A stretch of DNA of 64,000 nt from Dryococelus australis. Lineage: Eukaryota; Arthropoda; Insecta; Phasmatodea; Phasmatidae. The translations under genes and the position numbers were made by a program. Positions 1-11,354 of the stretch are shown here, one piece after another (within the stretch, counting starts at the first letter, position 1; the number at the start of each line of letters is the position of its first letter). The notes under the pieces were generated by a model, which was not told the DNA's origin, did not search any database, and saw only the letters and a list, made by a program, of their open reading frames with translations. The stretch lies in assembly GCA_029891345.1 (NCBI GenBank), contig CM056993.1:109669800-109733799 (forward strand), written 5' to 3'.

Positions 1-245
1 TTTAGAAAGACTGTGAACGAGATCTGAACCCTGGAGCATATAATATCGCTTAACGAGAATCGCAGCTATCACACTCCTAAGGCCGGTGAAGTCGAGAGTT
101 CCAGTGTCATGTCTATGCAGCGTGAGGGTTGACAAAGAACTAAGATCGCAGAAACCAGTGAGAAGCCTTCACGTTGCTCCTGCCCAAGGCCAGCCACCCC
201 CTCCTCTTACACCGACCAAGAGCACATCTCCAGAGGAATGCTCTA
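1..245 (-). repeat. Inner arm of long terminal inverted repeat, Polinton-like element 1 (left)
   Basis: Read in reverse complement, this stretch matches 21129-21373. The first 103 bases are identical to the reverse complement of 21271-21373; the rest is roughly 80 percent similar by eye. Weaker similarity (a shared CCCC-rich block near 260-275) continues further in. A related copy lies at 45.7-46.2 kb. The outer part of this left arm must lie before base 1. I infer that it is the internal end of the left terminal repeat of the element whose right end is at 20880-23048. Confidence 0.75.
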
Positions 246-2384
246 TCGATGCAGCCCCGGTCCCCCTCCAACCCAGAGTTCATTTTTGCCCTTTTCAAAG
301 CTCCTGGCCCTGAACGCTGGTATCTATTCAACACTGCAAAAACCTGTTTAGCGGCAAACACCCCCTTCGCCTACACCAGCCAAGAATTGCCCCTTCCAAC
401 GCCTCGCTTAGCAAAACCTGCCCTCCTCAAGGCCAGAAATTGTTTTTGGGATGACTGCCTCTGTCCACAGAAGGCACTGCTAAGCCTTCGCTGTCAATTT
501 AAGGGTACGCACTTCCTCCCTTCACCGTCAGCACAGAATGTGTTTCTGTATAAATGCTCGGGCCATGCAGGCTCAGTCCTTCACCTCCAGAACGGTGCCT
601 CGGCTATGAACCGAGGCTTGCTTCAAGGCCAAAACAATGGATTTTGAACTGACCTGGGATAGCTTCCTGCTACTCTCCCCTCTCCCCTACAAACTGTTTC
701 TTTGACTTGGAGACTGAAGCTTCCTCCTATTTTTCGATACGCAAGAGCCTGGCATATTCCCAGCAAAATAAAAAAATGTCATAACTCCCACCGATAAAAC
801 TTTATTTTTCCTCATCACTAAGAAATACATTCCAAATGTCTTTAACCCACAATACATACAATTAAAATGTAAGTAGTTTACCACCAATTTTTTTATTTCT
901 TTTCCAGCAAACTTTATTTAGTTGTCCACCAAACTTTATTTCCATTTCCAGCAAACATTATTCTTGTTTTCCAGCAAACTTTTAACTAATAAATGGTTAA
1001 TTTTCATATCAACACAGCTATAAGACATATTTTTTTTACATAATGACAAACATGCATCTATCCACTTACACAATTAAACTTACAACATCATCATTATATG
1101 TAAGCAATGTCCAAGTCAAACTTTATTTTCAAACATTTAAATGTACGTTATACAAACTTGTTCGAAAAGTTTTTTTTTTTTTTACTTTCAATCTGTTTTT
1201 TCTAAAAATATCTGTGCTTATTTTTAAGTGTAGTTTCCCCCCTTCTGAATTTCTAACTTAAAATGTGTATATATTTTAACTTATTTACAAATTGTTTTCC
1301 CTAAGATATAAAAATTAATTTTCGACTTGATATTACTGAAATAACATGTATCCAGCTTGAAATGACTGATAACGAAGCTCAAATCTGTTAAATTTCACTT
1401 TATTTCTACTGATTTTCCTAAAAGGCTAAATTTAATGTGCATTTAAAGAAAATTGCAGTCATTTTGTTTCTGTTTACTATATATAGGAGTGGTAAGTTAA
1501 ATTTTTAAGAAGTTTTCCAATTATGTTTCCTGACATTGTATAAAATATGAGTGTGGGTTATACCAGCAAGCATCTTCGTGTTGAATCTTCAGCTGCAACA
1601 GTTGTAATCTTGCTGCTGCTGTGAGAAAAAAATATATATTATTTTAAAATTTGGTTAAACTCTCCCAGTTTTAGGACAATGGTAAAAAACGTGGTGTCAT
1701 GCTAAGGGCTCTTTCTACCTGGCACTGAAAATGTTTTTGTGTGTGATTTTCATTTTTTTAAATTTCCCTAGGGTTCTTGACCAGCGGCCCAGCAAAGTTT
1801 TATCGAGATATCCATGTCTGTTCCTTATGTTTCTAAATTTATTCATTCAGACATGTTAATTTCTCTCCATAATCTTAGTTCTTGTCAGCTCTTCAGAGTG
1901 TTTTAATTGCTATGTTAGTTTTTCTCCCTCATCAAGTTAGTATCAATAAAACTTGTAACATTATTCACGATAGTAAGCAAACAGATAACCTGAATTTAAA
2001 TTCAAACAAACAACTTACCATCACTTACAAGTCTCAAGAATTTTTTTTCATTTTATATATAAAAGTAATTATACTCATCCAATCATTCACAAAGTAGTGA
2101 CATGGGGGAAATTTTTTAAACTAATAAATAACACATCACAGCATCAATTTTTACACTTAGAAATTTTATGAAGAATTATTATTATTATTTTTTCAAAAAT
2201 CATAAAACATAGCTTAGTTAACATTCATAAAACAAATTCTTTTCATATTCACATCAAACATGTTAATATTGTAAAACTTTAAACATATTACTATTGAAAA
2301 CCTTACAAGCTTTAAAAAATATTGCCACCTCATGTTGCATTACAAACAATACAATTAATTACACACCATTATAACATGTTAGCA
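246..2384. other. No gene recognised; decayed repeat DNA
   Basis: Bases 246-690 are GC-richer and continue the terminal-repeat family with weak similarity. From about 700 the DNA becomes AT-rich with many stops in all frames. At 898-985 a short imperfect motif (TTTCCAGCAAACTTTATT-like) occurs about four times at 22-25 bp spacing. I see no domain or conserved protein. Confidence 0.5.
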
Positions 2385-2750
2385 CTGTAAGCCATCCACG
2401 TTTTTTTTTAACAAAAACACCATCTTACGTTATAAAACTGCAAAATTTCTTAACGTTTCATTTTACAACTGAGAATAATTATACATATTTTATCATTACA
2501 TGTGTAAGTCATCCAAGCTTTTTAATCAAAATATCATCTTACATCATAAAACTGCAAAAAATCATAACATTTCATTTTACGACTGAAAATCATTAAACAT
2601 ATTATCATTACGTATGTATGCCATCCAAGCTTTTTAACCAAAATACCATCTTAAGTCACAAAACTGCAAAATAATCTTAACATTTCATGTTACTACTGAA
2701 AATCATTAAACACATTTATCATTAAGTGTGTATGTCATCCAAACTTTTGA
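2385..2750. repeat. Tandem repeat, about 114-bp unit, about 3 copies
   Basis: The phrase 'GTAAGYCATCCAAGC' and its variants begin near 2388, 2504, 2617 and 2731, giving a unit of about 114 bp. Each unit also contains 'AAAACTGCAAAA', 'AACATTTCATTTTAC' and 'ATCATTA'. Copies differ by small substitutions and indels, so the array is old. It lies inside Polinton-like element 1. Confidence 0.8.
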
Positions 2751-2984
2751 AAAAAAACTGTAAAATAATCACAAAAGAGGATGCTATGACTGAAAAAACT
2801 TGCCAACATTTTTTGATTGAAATAATAAAGTGGTTAAAACATTCTAACATTTTATGTTATAAATCATTAACTTTCTTAGCAAATTGTTAATTGTTTACTG
2901 GTTTTTCAGAAACTTTTTTTAAAATCGTTGAACCTTTTAATCAATTATTAAAACTTGAAATAACATTTCTTAAAATAATTGAAA

Positions 2985-3235
2985 CTTTTTCACAAACAGA
3001 ATAATATTTCTTTAAAATCATAAACCAAGTCTTTAGAATCGTTACACTTTTAACAAACTGAATTACGTTTCTTTTAAATCGTAAAACATGTCTTTAGAAT
3101 TTGAATGAATTCCATTCACATTTAACAAACTGAATTATGTTTCTTTAAAATCGTTAAACAAGTCTTTAGAATTTGAACGAAATTCTTAAAACTTTTAACA
3201 AACTGAATTACATTTCTTTAAAATCGTTCCGACTT
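2985..3235. repeat. Tandem repeat, about 72-bp unit, 3-4 copies
   Basis: 'TTTAACAAACTGAATTA' recurs at about 3049, 3121 and 3194, with a diverged copy near 2987. Each unit also carries 'TTTCTTTAAAATCGT' and 'GTCTTTAGAAT'. The unit differs in length and sequence from the neighbouring 114-bp array. Confidence 0.75.
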
Positions 3236-3383
3236 TATACTTTCAATCATAAAAGAAATTACACATAATACACCTGAAAACTGTCACCATATGACACCTG
3301 AATATACTTACAATTGTAAAACTGAAAAATTATATTGAACTAAGTTGCATCAGAAAGCATAACTGTAAGTTTTATGTTTTTTA

Positions 3384-4169
3384 TTAAAAATTCCGTTTGG
3401 AGTTAAGAGATAAGCTGAATTTGTGTTTCTTTACCGGAACAACAGGTGGTGGTGGTGATATTGGTGGTGATATAGGAGAATAAATTATTTCCTGTGGTGG
3501 ATGTATGAAAGGAGGAGGAGGTGGAGAAATTAATTTATGTTGTGGTGATTCAGGTGATAATAATTCAGGAAATGGTAAACTTGACTCAGGTGAAAACACA
3601 AAATTGAACACTAAAAACTCTTCCAAATCTTGGTATAACTGGTTTTTTAACATATCTTCCTGCACATTATTTGAGGTTAAATATAGTGGAGTGCAACATA
3701 AACACATTGGTGGTTTTTGTATACGTGTCTCACCTGACTTTATAACTGATGATAAATCAAGAGGTTGCAATCTCGAAGTCGTTGACATCGAAGGCATTGA
3801 TGTTGAAGGCGTCGACCTTGATGCCACAGGCGGCGTTGCAGACCTCGATGGTGCAAGCATTGCTGTCTCTCTCAACATTGTTTTAGACCTCGACGCCGCA
3901 GGCAGTGTTGCAGACCTCGATGCGCAGGCATCGCTGTGGACCTCGATGCTGCAAGCATAGATGTAGATCTCAAAGTGGAAAGCGTGACTGTTGGTCTCGT
4001 TAGTGCAGTGTTGAATATACTTGGTATTGATGTCGAAGACGTCACTGTAAATGTTCTTAATGTTGAAGGTGTTGACAAGAGCTATGGTAGAGCTATTGTA
4101 GAGTAGATCAACTTTCATTGTCATCATCCAAAAAATGGAATAAATTTTTTGCCAAACCATCTGGTCCAT
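3384..4169 (-). CDS. Hypothetical protein with Ser/Arg/Ala repeats and proline-rich tail
   Basis: An uninterrupted 261-codon frame, the longest in the Polinton-like part of the window. Residues about 1-70 look unstructured. Residues about 85-130 hold imperfect repeats of the type 'SRSATxPxASRS'. A CLCC motif follows near 155. The last 60 residues are strongly proline-rich (PPPPP, 'PPISPPPP') and end in a basic stretch (VKKHKFSLSLNSKRNF). I do not recognise a family. The plus-strand complement is also partly open, so part of the openness may come from the repeat composition. If real, it would be an accessory or structural gene of the element, since it lies on the same strand as the capsid cluster at 6-9.2 kb. 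Confidence 0.4.
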   Translation of the reverse strand: MDQMVWQKIYSIFWMMTMKVDLLYNSSTIALVNTFNIKNIYSDVFDINTKYIQHCTNETNSHAFHFEIYIYACSIEVHSDACASRSATLPAASRSKTMLRETAMLAPSRSATPPVASRSTPSTSMPSMSTTSRLQPLDLSSVIKSGETRIQKPPMCLCCTPLYLTSNNVQEDMLKNQLYQDLEEFLVFNFVFSPESSLPFPELLSPESPQHKLISPPPPPFIHPPQEIIYSPISPPISPPPPVVPVKKHKFSLSLNSKRNF

Positions 4170-4282
4170 TCAATAGATACTTTAAAATAATTCCAGTTAA
4201 AATCTGTAAGTTTTTGTTAAAAGGCGAACCAAACTGACAAACAACTGGAAATAGTGGGAGGGTGTAAAGATGTTAAAGCCCT

Positions 4283-4290
4283 ATTTATAA
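4283..4290 (-). promoter_or_regulatory. Possible TATA box upstream of the 3384-4169 reading frame
   Basis: Read on the minus strand the sequence is TATAAATA followed by GGGC, about 115 bases before the start codon at 4169. In AT-rich DNA such a match is weak evidence. I offer it only because it is well placed relative to the one intact frame here. Confidence 0.25.
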
Positions 4291-4299
4291 AAATGTCAA

Positions 4300-4809
4300 A
4301 TTCCCAGGTAAACATCCTAGAAGCCTGATTTCTCTCCTCCAACCGGAAATCAGAAGTCCAAACACCCACGCCCCTCCCTTTCAGCACCCCAGACTTTCAA
4401 ATATCCCCAAGCTAACACCCCAACCTCTGAGACAAATCTCTCTGCTAAGTTTCTTCTTAGAAGAAATTAATAACATTTATCATTAAAAAAAATCTCCTTT
4501 ATAACAAATAAATTCTGTTTAAATAATAATCAACTAGAAGTATAGAAAAAACTAAGTATTATAATCCACAAAAACTATTCACACTTGCTATTATCCCACT
4601 TTTTGCTTAATTTAATTTAATCTTTTAAACGTATTATTATTCATTAATTTTTGTTTTCGAAACTTTAAATGTAATTACTTTTTAAAAGAATGAAGTATTA
4701 CATTTCGTAATATTATGACATTACCAAATATTTCTGCAAAGCTTAAATTTTTCGAAAATATATTTATCTTAATCAAGAAAAAAGGTATTGCCTTACTGTC
4801 TAATTATAG

Positions 4810-4874
<65 letters not shown>

Positions 4875-5991
4875 TCGCATTTTTCTTAATCTGTATGTTG
4901 TTAATAATATTTATGCTAAACACATATGTGTATTTTCTCTATTAATGTGTAAAATCCAGATCTCACTATCATTATAATTATATTTATGAGATATTTTAGA
5001 ACTTTTTGTAAAGGTTGTTGTGAACAGGGAAGTAAAACTTGTTTCATAAATATTTTTTAATTTTTATATGTCTTGTGTATTTTATTTATTTATTTATATT
5101 TTCCTATGTAATGGAGCTTGCAAAGTGAATATTAATTTTTATCAAACACAAAACATAATACCTTGCTTGAGAATTTTCAAACAACTAGGAAGATTTTTGA
5201 CCTTGGTATCCTTGATGGTTAGAATTGTTAATCTGAAGTCTCCTCCCCTCCTGGATGGACCTTTGCAGTTTGCTTTGCCAAAACAGACACTTTCCCTAGG
5301 GTATAATCAAACCAAAATCTGTTCTGTAGGGGTTTGTTGGACTCAGGTTGATAACCTCTGACATCTGGGGTTTTGAAGTTAGAACTATTTGAAAAAATGT
5401 TGATATTTAACCTTGAATGTTTATGACTCTGAGAAGGAGTGCTCACACTGATAAGATCATAGATCTCTTAACATAATGTTTTTTTTTTTTCACAGCTGAA
5501 GACATTGGCAAACACTATAATTATACGATTTCGAAGCTAATATATATTTGTTAGATAATGTTTTATCGGAAAATTCAATGCAATTCATTTAATTTCAAAC
5601 ATCTATAAAATTGAGCATATCTAGCTTTTTTTTACATGCACAAACGAATTTATATTTTTTAAATTATGTGTTTCATTAGTTATTCCTTTTATGATTATAT
5701 GGCGAGTTACTTAAAAACTAACTATTATCAAGTGTGTTTTATCCGATTTGCTATATACTCTTTTTCTTAGGAGAACAATTTCATTATTAACAAGGAATAT
5801 TTTTAATAAAAGTAAAAATAAATACTCATTGTTTTCTCCAATCTGCTATTAACTAGGTGATATTCACTTGCCATTTGGATTTCTGTATGCATGAGCATGT
5901 GATTTTGTCCTCTTAATCCATCATTACAAATTAGTGGATATCATACAAGCAAATACTTTTTATATTAAATTTTACTCATCCTAAAAAAAGG
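4300..5991. other. AT-rich spacer, no gene recognised
   Basis: Apart from the TA microsatellite, I see only short unconnected frames. A small GC-richer island at 5230-5350 has overlapping frames on both strands but no recognisable motif. Confidence 0.5.
4811..4870. repeat. (TA)n microsatellite
   Basis: About 60 bp of nearly pure TA dinucleotides with one interruption near its start. Confidence 0.95.
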
Positions 5992-6499
5992 TCATATCAC
6001 TCGAATAATATCCACAGGTGTTTCGGGACATGGATCATCATAGTCTATTTCACACCAGTCAGCCATAATTTGAGTTTTCCTCTGCAGAGAAGAATGTTGT
6101 ATTAGATCCATATGTTTTACACAGTTGTTTGAACGAGGGGCAATTGTATTATTTTTTAATGTCTATTACTTTCCTGTTATACACACTTTCTAAAATGTGT
6201 TTTCGCTCAACTCCACCTACATATATTGCACAATTATTTAGGTACTGTTTGCAAATATCTTAAATATTCTCAGGCTCTATACACCCACTTTCCCAGGTTA
6301 AACCGTGGTGATGCTCAGTAACCCATCTATTTGTTTTCTTGTATTTTGGAAATAGATATATCCAGTCAAATGGTGGTTTAAAGATGAATACAGTTGTATG
6401 CTCTTCCATGTTAGCAATAGCTAATTCTTTAATGATGATTTTTCTTCCTGCAGATTGAAATCCTTGCACATTGCAAAACATCTCGTAGCCATGATACAT
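5992..6499 (-). pseudogene. Conserved Polinton-associated gene of unknown function ('VQGF' gene), broken
   Basis: The frame opens with MYHGYEMFCNVQGFQSAG, followed by IIIKELAIANM, a PPFDW segment and HHGLTWESG. A stop follows at about 6260, but the same frame then continues with DICKQYLNN and a C-terminal part that shifts frame near 6100 and ends DDPCPETPVDIIRVI at 5992. A second copy at 41.19-41.70 kb has the same order of motifs, which supports the exon-like boundaries given here. Proteins with this 'VQGF...KELA...PP...HHGL.W' pattern are, to my knowledge, common in arthropod genomes beside capsid-type genes of virus-like transposons. A nuclease (RNase H-like) role is possible but unproven. 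It lies directly downstream of the capsid-type gene. Confidence 0.6.
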
Positions 6500-6555
6500 T
6501 GTCTACTGACTCAATTCATTGTTTTCAATACCTTATTTCTTCCCCTGTATCTCGC

Positions 6556-7662
6556 TTACCTATTGTGAATTGTCAGAGTGTAAGCTTGTGTATTTGCTGG
6601 AACTGGTGTATTTGCAATAATTTCAATTTGTGAATCAATCATGCTATATGTAATTATGTTGGCTTGCTTGCTTACATCAAAAACAAATAACCCTCCTCTA
6701 CTTTTAAATGTTTCAGGTTCTAGGATAGGTGAACTGATTTTGTTATAATATGTTTCCTGAAACTTTGTATACATATCATATGAAATAAGGAATTCCCCAT
6801 TGCCAAAGTTCATATTTAAATCCACATAGGGATAAGCTTGATTGATTAGCTATACTGTAGTATTTTTCATATCACAATTATCGAAAACTGATCTATCAGC
6901 TTTTAAATTGTTTTGTCGATTTGTTTGAAAACAAATGACAACATATCTCAGTTTTTCCGATAAAAAACTTGATTTCACACCCCACACTATTTTTTGAGCT
7001 AACAGTAGAGTTGGAAAAACCTCTAAACCGCACAATCTGAATGGAATGTCTATATTCTTCCCTTTTTGATAAATTTTAAAAACTTTACACATTCACGACT
7101 GTTAATTTGCAATATGTGGCATCGACCTTTCCACACTGCTTGATTCAAATGTAACATCCTCGTTATTATCTGTAACATATATGACATTCAAATGTGTATT
7201 GCCAAATAGAATAACTAATTCTTGTTTGGCATTTAATATGACATGATTGTAGTCTTCAGCAAAGCCCAAGACAATACATAATGGTATAACAACTTTGTAT
7301 TTTCCACCTGGGTTTATTTATAGTGAGTAATCACTAGCATTGCTCCACCCAGCCATTAGCCCAGTATAAAACTCGTTTACAGTTCCTTAGATATAGTTCT
7401 TTATCGTGGAAGTAATTCCAACATCTCTTGTTTGATCGATTTCCACTCCATTTAGCAGATATGCAATTCTGTCGATTTAATGAAGTATTACATTTCTTAC
7501 TATTGTTATAATTGCTGTATTACTTGCATCGGCTGTCTTTTAAATTGTTCCTGTAAACCTTAACCTTGATTTCGATAGTAACATGTAAATATCATGATTT
7601 TGTATTGAAATCCTTATTTCCCAAAGAAGTATATGTGCTTCAACATTAAGTATGTCTTCCAT
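6556..7662 (-). pseudogene. Double-jelly-roll-type major capsid-like protein (lineage 1), broken
   Basis: About 369 codons from a start at 7662 (MEDILNVEAHILL) to the stop near 6556. The frame is mostly continuous but cut by at least six stops, including ones near 7535, 7485, 7390, 7320, 7100 and 6850. Recognisable blocks are GVEIDQTRDVGITSTIKNY, FAEDYNHVILNA, a central MPH segment, RYVVICFQTNRQNN, FDNCDMKN and the C-terminal DMYTKFQETYYNK. This pattern belongs to a protein I recall as repeatedly found in arthropod Polinton-like elements and treated as a capsid candidate; the fold assignment is from memory, not from structure. The C-terminal half recurs at 40.64-41.17 kb. It sits between the penton-like gene and the VQGF gene, as expected of a structural operon-like block. 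Confidence 0.6.
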
Positions 7663-7994
7663 TTCTATTAACAGTATATAGTAATTCTTTTAAATACTAT
7701 TTGTTGCCTCGTATTAACTTCATGGGTAACCTATTTGTAGTGAGCATTTTATGCTTGTGTTTATGTCTTTTTATACTTCCTTTCTTCGAAATACACTTTT
7801 TAGTGACATAGTTCTTAAAGGAACCTCCTATTTTATGTTTCGAATTTAATAATGTACACAACACACATTATGATTGTAATGCACAATTAAATGCAACTCT
7901 TTATATAGCTTTTTTTTTAAATGTAAACAGATGGAAATTTTTCGTTTCCAAAATAAATAAGTTTGCCATCTTGATCGACAGTTGTAACAACAAT

Positions 7995-8595
7995 TTAATC
8001 AACACAATTCACTATTACCGGAAGATATATCAAAGTATTCGGTTTTTCAATTATTTGATATCTCGGAGCCACTGCACACGTGAATTCATGTATTGTATTT
8101 GTCGGTTTTCCATTCAAATATGAACTGTCTACAATATTAGCATTTATACGACATACATTTACCGATAATATATTAAATATTAACCTGTTTCGATGATTCG
8201 TGTAATTGATTAGCTGGATATACTCTCTGTTCATAACCCAACATATTTGCAATTGATTTGTCTTCCGAGAAAACGATATCGATGTTACTATACATTACAC
8301 TAGTTAATGTAATTGGATTTTTACGTAATCGGAAATGTACATCTTCTAGTGATGCTGCTTTAATGAATGTTTCTAAGTCATCCAACTAGAAAGATCCTAC
8401 CGGTATCAAAATTTTGTATGTTTTGTCAGTAATATTAGCCATAAATGATTGCTTATGCATACCAATGTTTAGTATGCTGTTGTAAGTAACGAATTCGATT
8501 GGACTTGTTTGCCATTCTCCATCTAACTCCAAAGCTGGGAAATAAACTGCATGCAATAGCGACGAATTTCCACTTAATATCAACGTAATTGACAT
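7995..8595 (-). pseudogene. Penton-like minor capsid protein (lineage 1), broken
   Basis: Three overlapping frames read as one protein of about 200 residues. The N-terminus (8595 down) is MSITLILSGNSSLLHAVYFP with a following VTYNSILNIG block. The middle has an 'IPVGSF...LETFIKAA' segment and NIDIVFSEDKSIANMLGYEQ. The C-terminus has NTIHEFTCAVAPRYQIIEKP and LIYLPV. A stop near 8386 and a frameshift near 8200 break it. This block order is typical of the minor capsid (penton homologue) protein of insect Polintons. It lies immediately downstream of the protease on the same strand. Confidence 0.8.
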
Positions 8596-8616
8596 ATTAC
8601 TGATAAGTTTTATAAT

Positions 8617-8975
8617 TATTCATACTTATATATCATATATATAGTCAAAAAACATAAACATAATGACCACAATTGATTGTATTGGTTAAATGTTCCATTT
8701 TGTAATTTTAACTTAATTGTGTGTTTTTTAAATAATTACGTATTTCAATTGGAGGATTTAAATCGCCGAAACTATCATAATAAAATGAATGATTTACGAT
8801 CTTAATTAATACAAACCAATGTGTTGCTTCATTTTGTATCGAATGTAGATTACCAATCATACATTCACAAAGATTTTGTTTCTTTGTTAAATTGTCTCTC
8901 ATGTACACACCTCGGAAACAGGGAATATCCAGTTTCCTTACAAATACATTAATATCTTTGTTTGTTAATGCAGGT
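8617..8975 (-). pseudogene. Adenain-like cysteine protease, one in-frame stop
   Basis: Read from about 8975: KLDIPCFRGVYMRDNL, then GNLHSIQNEATHWFVL with the catalytic histidine in THW, then FYYDSFGDLNPP with the acidic residue, a stop TAA near 8708, and in the same frame NTINCGHYVYVFL with the expected nucleophilic cysteine. All three catalytic positions are thus still present, and only one internal stop separates them. In adenoviruses and Polintons this enzyme matures capsid proteins. It sits between the core-like protein and the penton-like gene. The start is uncertain because the frame runs into a stop just upstream of 8985. Confidence 0.8.
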
Positions 8976-9033
8976 TATGATATAAAATTTAGGACTTTTT
9001 ACATTTTTTTCCCCCCCGTGTTTCAAGTTTTTT

Positions 9034-9234
9034 TCATCCTTGGCCAACTTTAAATGGTATCAAATACATCCCTTTACCTTTTGATTCAACTGCTCTACTA
9101 ATTCCCGAAACCCCTCCTAGGATTGATCCAGGTGCTGCTAATGCTGGATATAGCAATGGAATGATTCCTCCTTTCTTTGTTTTTTGTTTGGTTTTACATT
9201 TTAAGTGTATGGCTCTCTTCACTTTTGCTCGCAT
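9034..9234 (-). pseudogene. Small core-like protein (adenovirus pVI/pX-like), probably partial
   Basis: A 66-residue frame with a very basic N-terminus (KCKTKQKTKKGG), a hydrophobic Ala/Gly/Leu-rich middle (LLYPALAAPGSILGG) and a tail GKGMYLIPFKVGQG. This arrangement, directly upstream of the protease on the same strand, is the usual one in insect Polintons and resembles adenoviral core/membrane-lytic small proteins. The frame has no internal stop, but the GxGL ending usual for the family is altered and the start is unclear. Confidence 0.6.
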
Positions 9235-10159
9235 AATTTTATCAACTACCCAAGCTCCAAGCTCTTCATCTGTAGATGTGGATTGATTCTTCCTTATATT
9301 TGCAGCTTTATCGGGTACAATCGTATCTGCTATATATCTTTTATCCTAATTGTTTGTTCGACCATTAACTATATCATGTTCTTTGCAATGCATTATCTAA
9401 AGAGTTTATTCCTTGATCGTTCCATGCCTAAAGTTTGGCAAGTTTAGTACCTGGCCCTCAATAATTGTATTTCGGTAAATGCAACTCAAATGGTAATTAA
9501 TTAATCCATGTATTCAATACACCGCATCCTTTTCTGATATGTTTAGTGCGAGCCATTGATTTCAACTGACCGTGAGCCTATATATAGACCTACATTTTTA
9601 GTTTTATGTTAGTATGTTACGTAATACTGTGTAATTGTGTAGAAATGAAGGTTATAAAATAAAATGTACATCTTCTGGTATTTGTAAATACGAAATAAAA
9701 TGTAATTCAACAGAAACATGGTATTATTTTTCCATCAAATATACGTTGTATAATAAGCAGTTCTTCTTCATGTGGAAAAACTTGTGTTATTATGCCGCTG
9801 TTGGAACATCCGAATGGACTTAAATTTGAAAACATAAATGTGTTTTCTATAACAATACAACAAGAGTAATATCAACGATTAGCGACAGTTTTGCTGTTAA
9901 TTGAAGGAATGCGATATTTCCCTTTTATATATAAAGAAGATATAGTGCCTCCGAATGAAGCATTACCCAGTTCCATATTTATTTTTGACTATTTTTGTTT
10001 TAGGAGATATGACATTTACAAAGTTTAAAGATATGTGTTTTTACTGTTGGAAAGAAAAATACATTTTTTGGTGATTATACGAACACTTCCCCCATAAAAA
10101 GGTAGATATAGGCCAGGCTTTGGCAGTTTTTTACTTCCAGGCGAAGAACAATGAGTATT
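9235..10159. other. No gene recognised
   Basis: AT-rich DNA with short frames on the plus strand (9205-9447 and 9635-9823) that show no family signature. Their amino-acid composition (Ile, Tyr, Phe, Lys) simply follows the base composition. Confidence 0.45.
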
Positions 10160-10655
10160 TCAAAGTTTTGACATAGCAGTATAAAACTCAATCATTACAA
10201 TAGCTGTTTAACCAAAAATCGTGATGGGATTTGTGATTTGAATGGACGTATATTACATAATATTGGGATGGCTGTGAATGATAGCAATGCGATAAATAAA
10301 CTTTACTTGGAAGAATTAATCACTGTTATGCTAAACGTATTTAAATCGCAATCAAACGATATTCAAGAAAAATTAATCAAGTTAGTTGATTTAAATGATA
10401 ATGTTTATAAAAAACAAGTGTAATTGCAAATATTTAACCCAATATTAGCAATGATTTGTAGAGCAATGAATTTAGAATAAAAGAACATTTAAATGGATTT
10501 AGTAAAGACTTTAATGATATGACAAATATAGTTTTTACAACTCGACTTAGAGAAATGCAAGAAAATTTAAGAGTTGTAATTAATGAAGCTGCAAACGCTA
10601 CTATTACAGAACAACTTGAAACACAAATGGAACAAATAACACAATTATAAGAGAT
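10160..10655 (+). pseudogene. Fibre-like / coiled-coil structural protein remnant
   Basis: The frame from 10220 contains DLNGRILHNIGMAVNDSNAI and KLYLEE, a pattern I associate with fibre-type proteins of phages and of some insect Polintons. A stop at 10421 and a shift are followed, in another frame at about 10450-10650, by NGFSKDFNDMTNIVFTTRLR and a heptad-like MQENL...NEAANATITEQLETQMEQI stretch that looks like a coiled coil. I infer one gene broken by at least one frameshift. It points away from the capsid block. Function is not established. Confidence 0.4.
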
Positions 10656-10829
10656 GAATTCATGAATAAAAAAATTGGGTTAGTTATACAAACAGATTTG
10701 AGAAAACAAAAGAATGATTTGTAAATATGAATAAATAATTTTATTAATGATTTGAAAGCTAAAACTGTAACTAAATTGGGTGATGTTTTAAGTAAAGTCG
10801 ATAAGATTGAAAAAGTGCAACTATTCGAC

Positions 10830-11275
10830 CTACTGCATCAGTTAGCAAAGCAACGACTTATTCATACATAAAAAGATTGAATTTAATGTATTATAATCAA
10901 AACATGTATGTCTCTGCGTCAGAATTACATACCATTATATTTGCTGTGAAGGAAATATATTTACATGCCATCTGAGATTGTATGGAACAGGATGTTTTAA
11001 ACGATGCAATAATAAAACATGTTCGGAGTAGAATAAATACATTGCATTCTGATTTGAATAAGTCTAATGAAACAGTTTTGAAAATTAAAACTGAAGAAGA
11101 ACCTTTAACAAAGAAAAACATAAAGCAACTCCTTTCCCATTTAACACGATGTTATTTAGCTTTAAAACAAACTCTGTATACGCGTGATATGACTGTGGTG
11201 TTTATCGACATGAGTAGTATAAAAATGCCGATTCGAGCGCAGCCCATAGTTATCAGAAAAACAACGGTAAATTAA
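10830..11275 (+). pseudogene. Unrecognised alpha-helical Polinton-region protein, broken
   Basis: Blocks SVSKATTYSYIKRLNLMYYN and VSASELHTIIFAVKEIYLHA are followed, past a stop near 10974, by EQDVLNDAIIKHVRSRINTL, many Glu/Lys residues and a C-terminal RDMTVVFIDMSSIKMP. The same frame runs through. The protein looks mostly helical and has no motif I can name. It follows the fibre-like remnant on the same strand and ends just before the 40-bp tandem repeat. Confidence 0.35.
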
Positions 11276-11354
11276 ATGCTCGAGCCATCAGAAAACTATA
11301 AGAAAAAATTACTCTTAATTTTCTGATCCAAAACATCAAATGGTGATTCGAGCG

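Noticed and set aside
174-647. 157-codon frame at the left edge
   Set aside because: It lies in the terminal-repeat family, and the matching copy at 20.9-21.4 kb does not keep a comparable frame.
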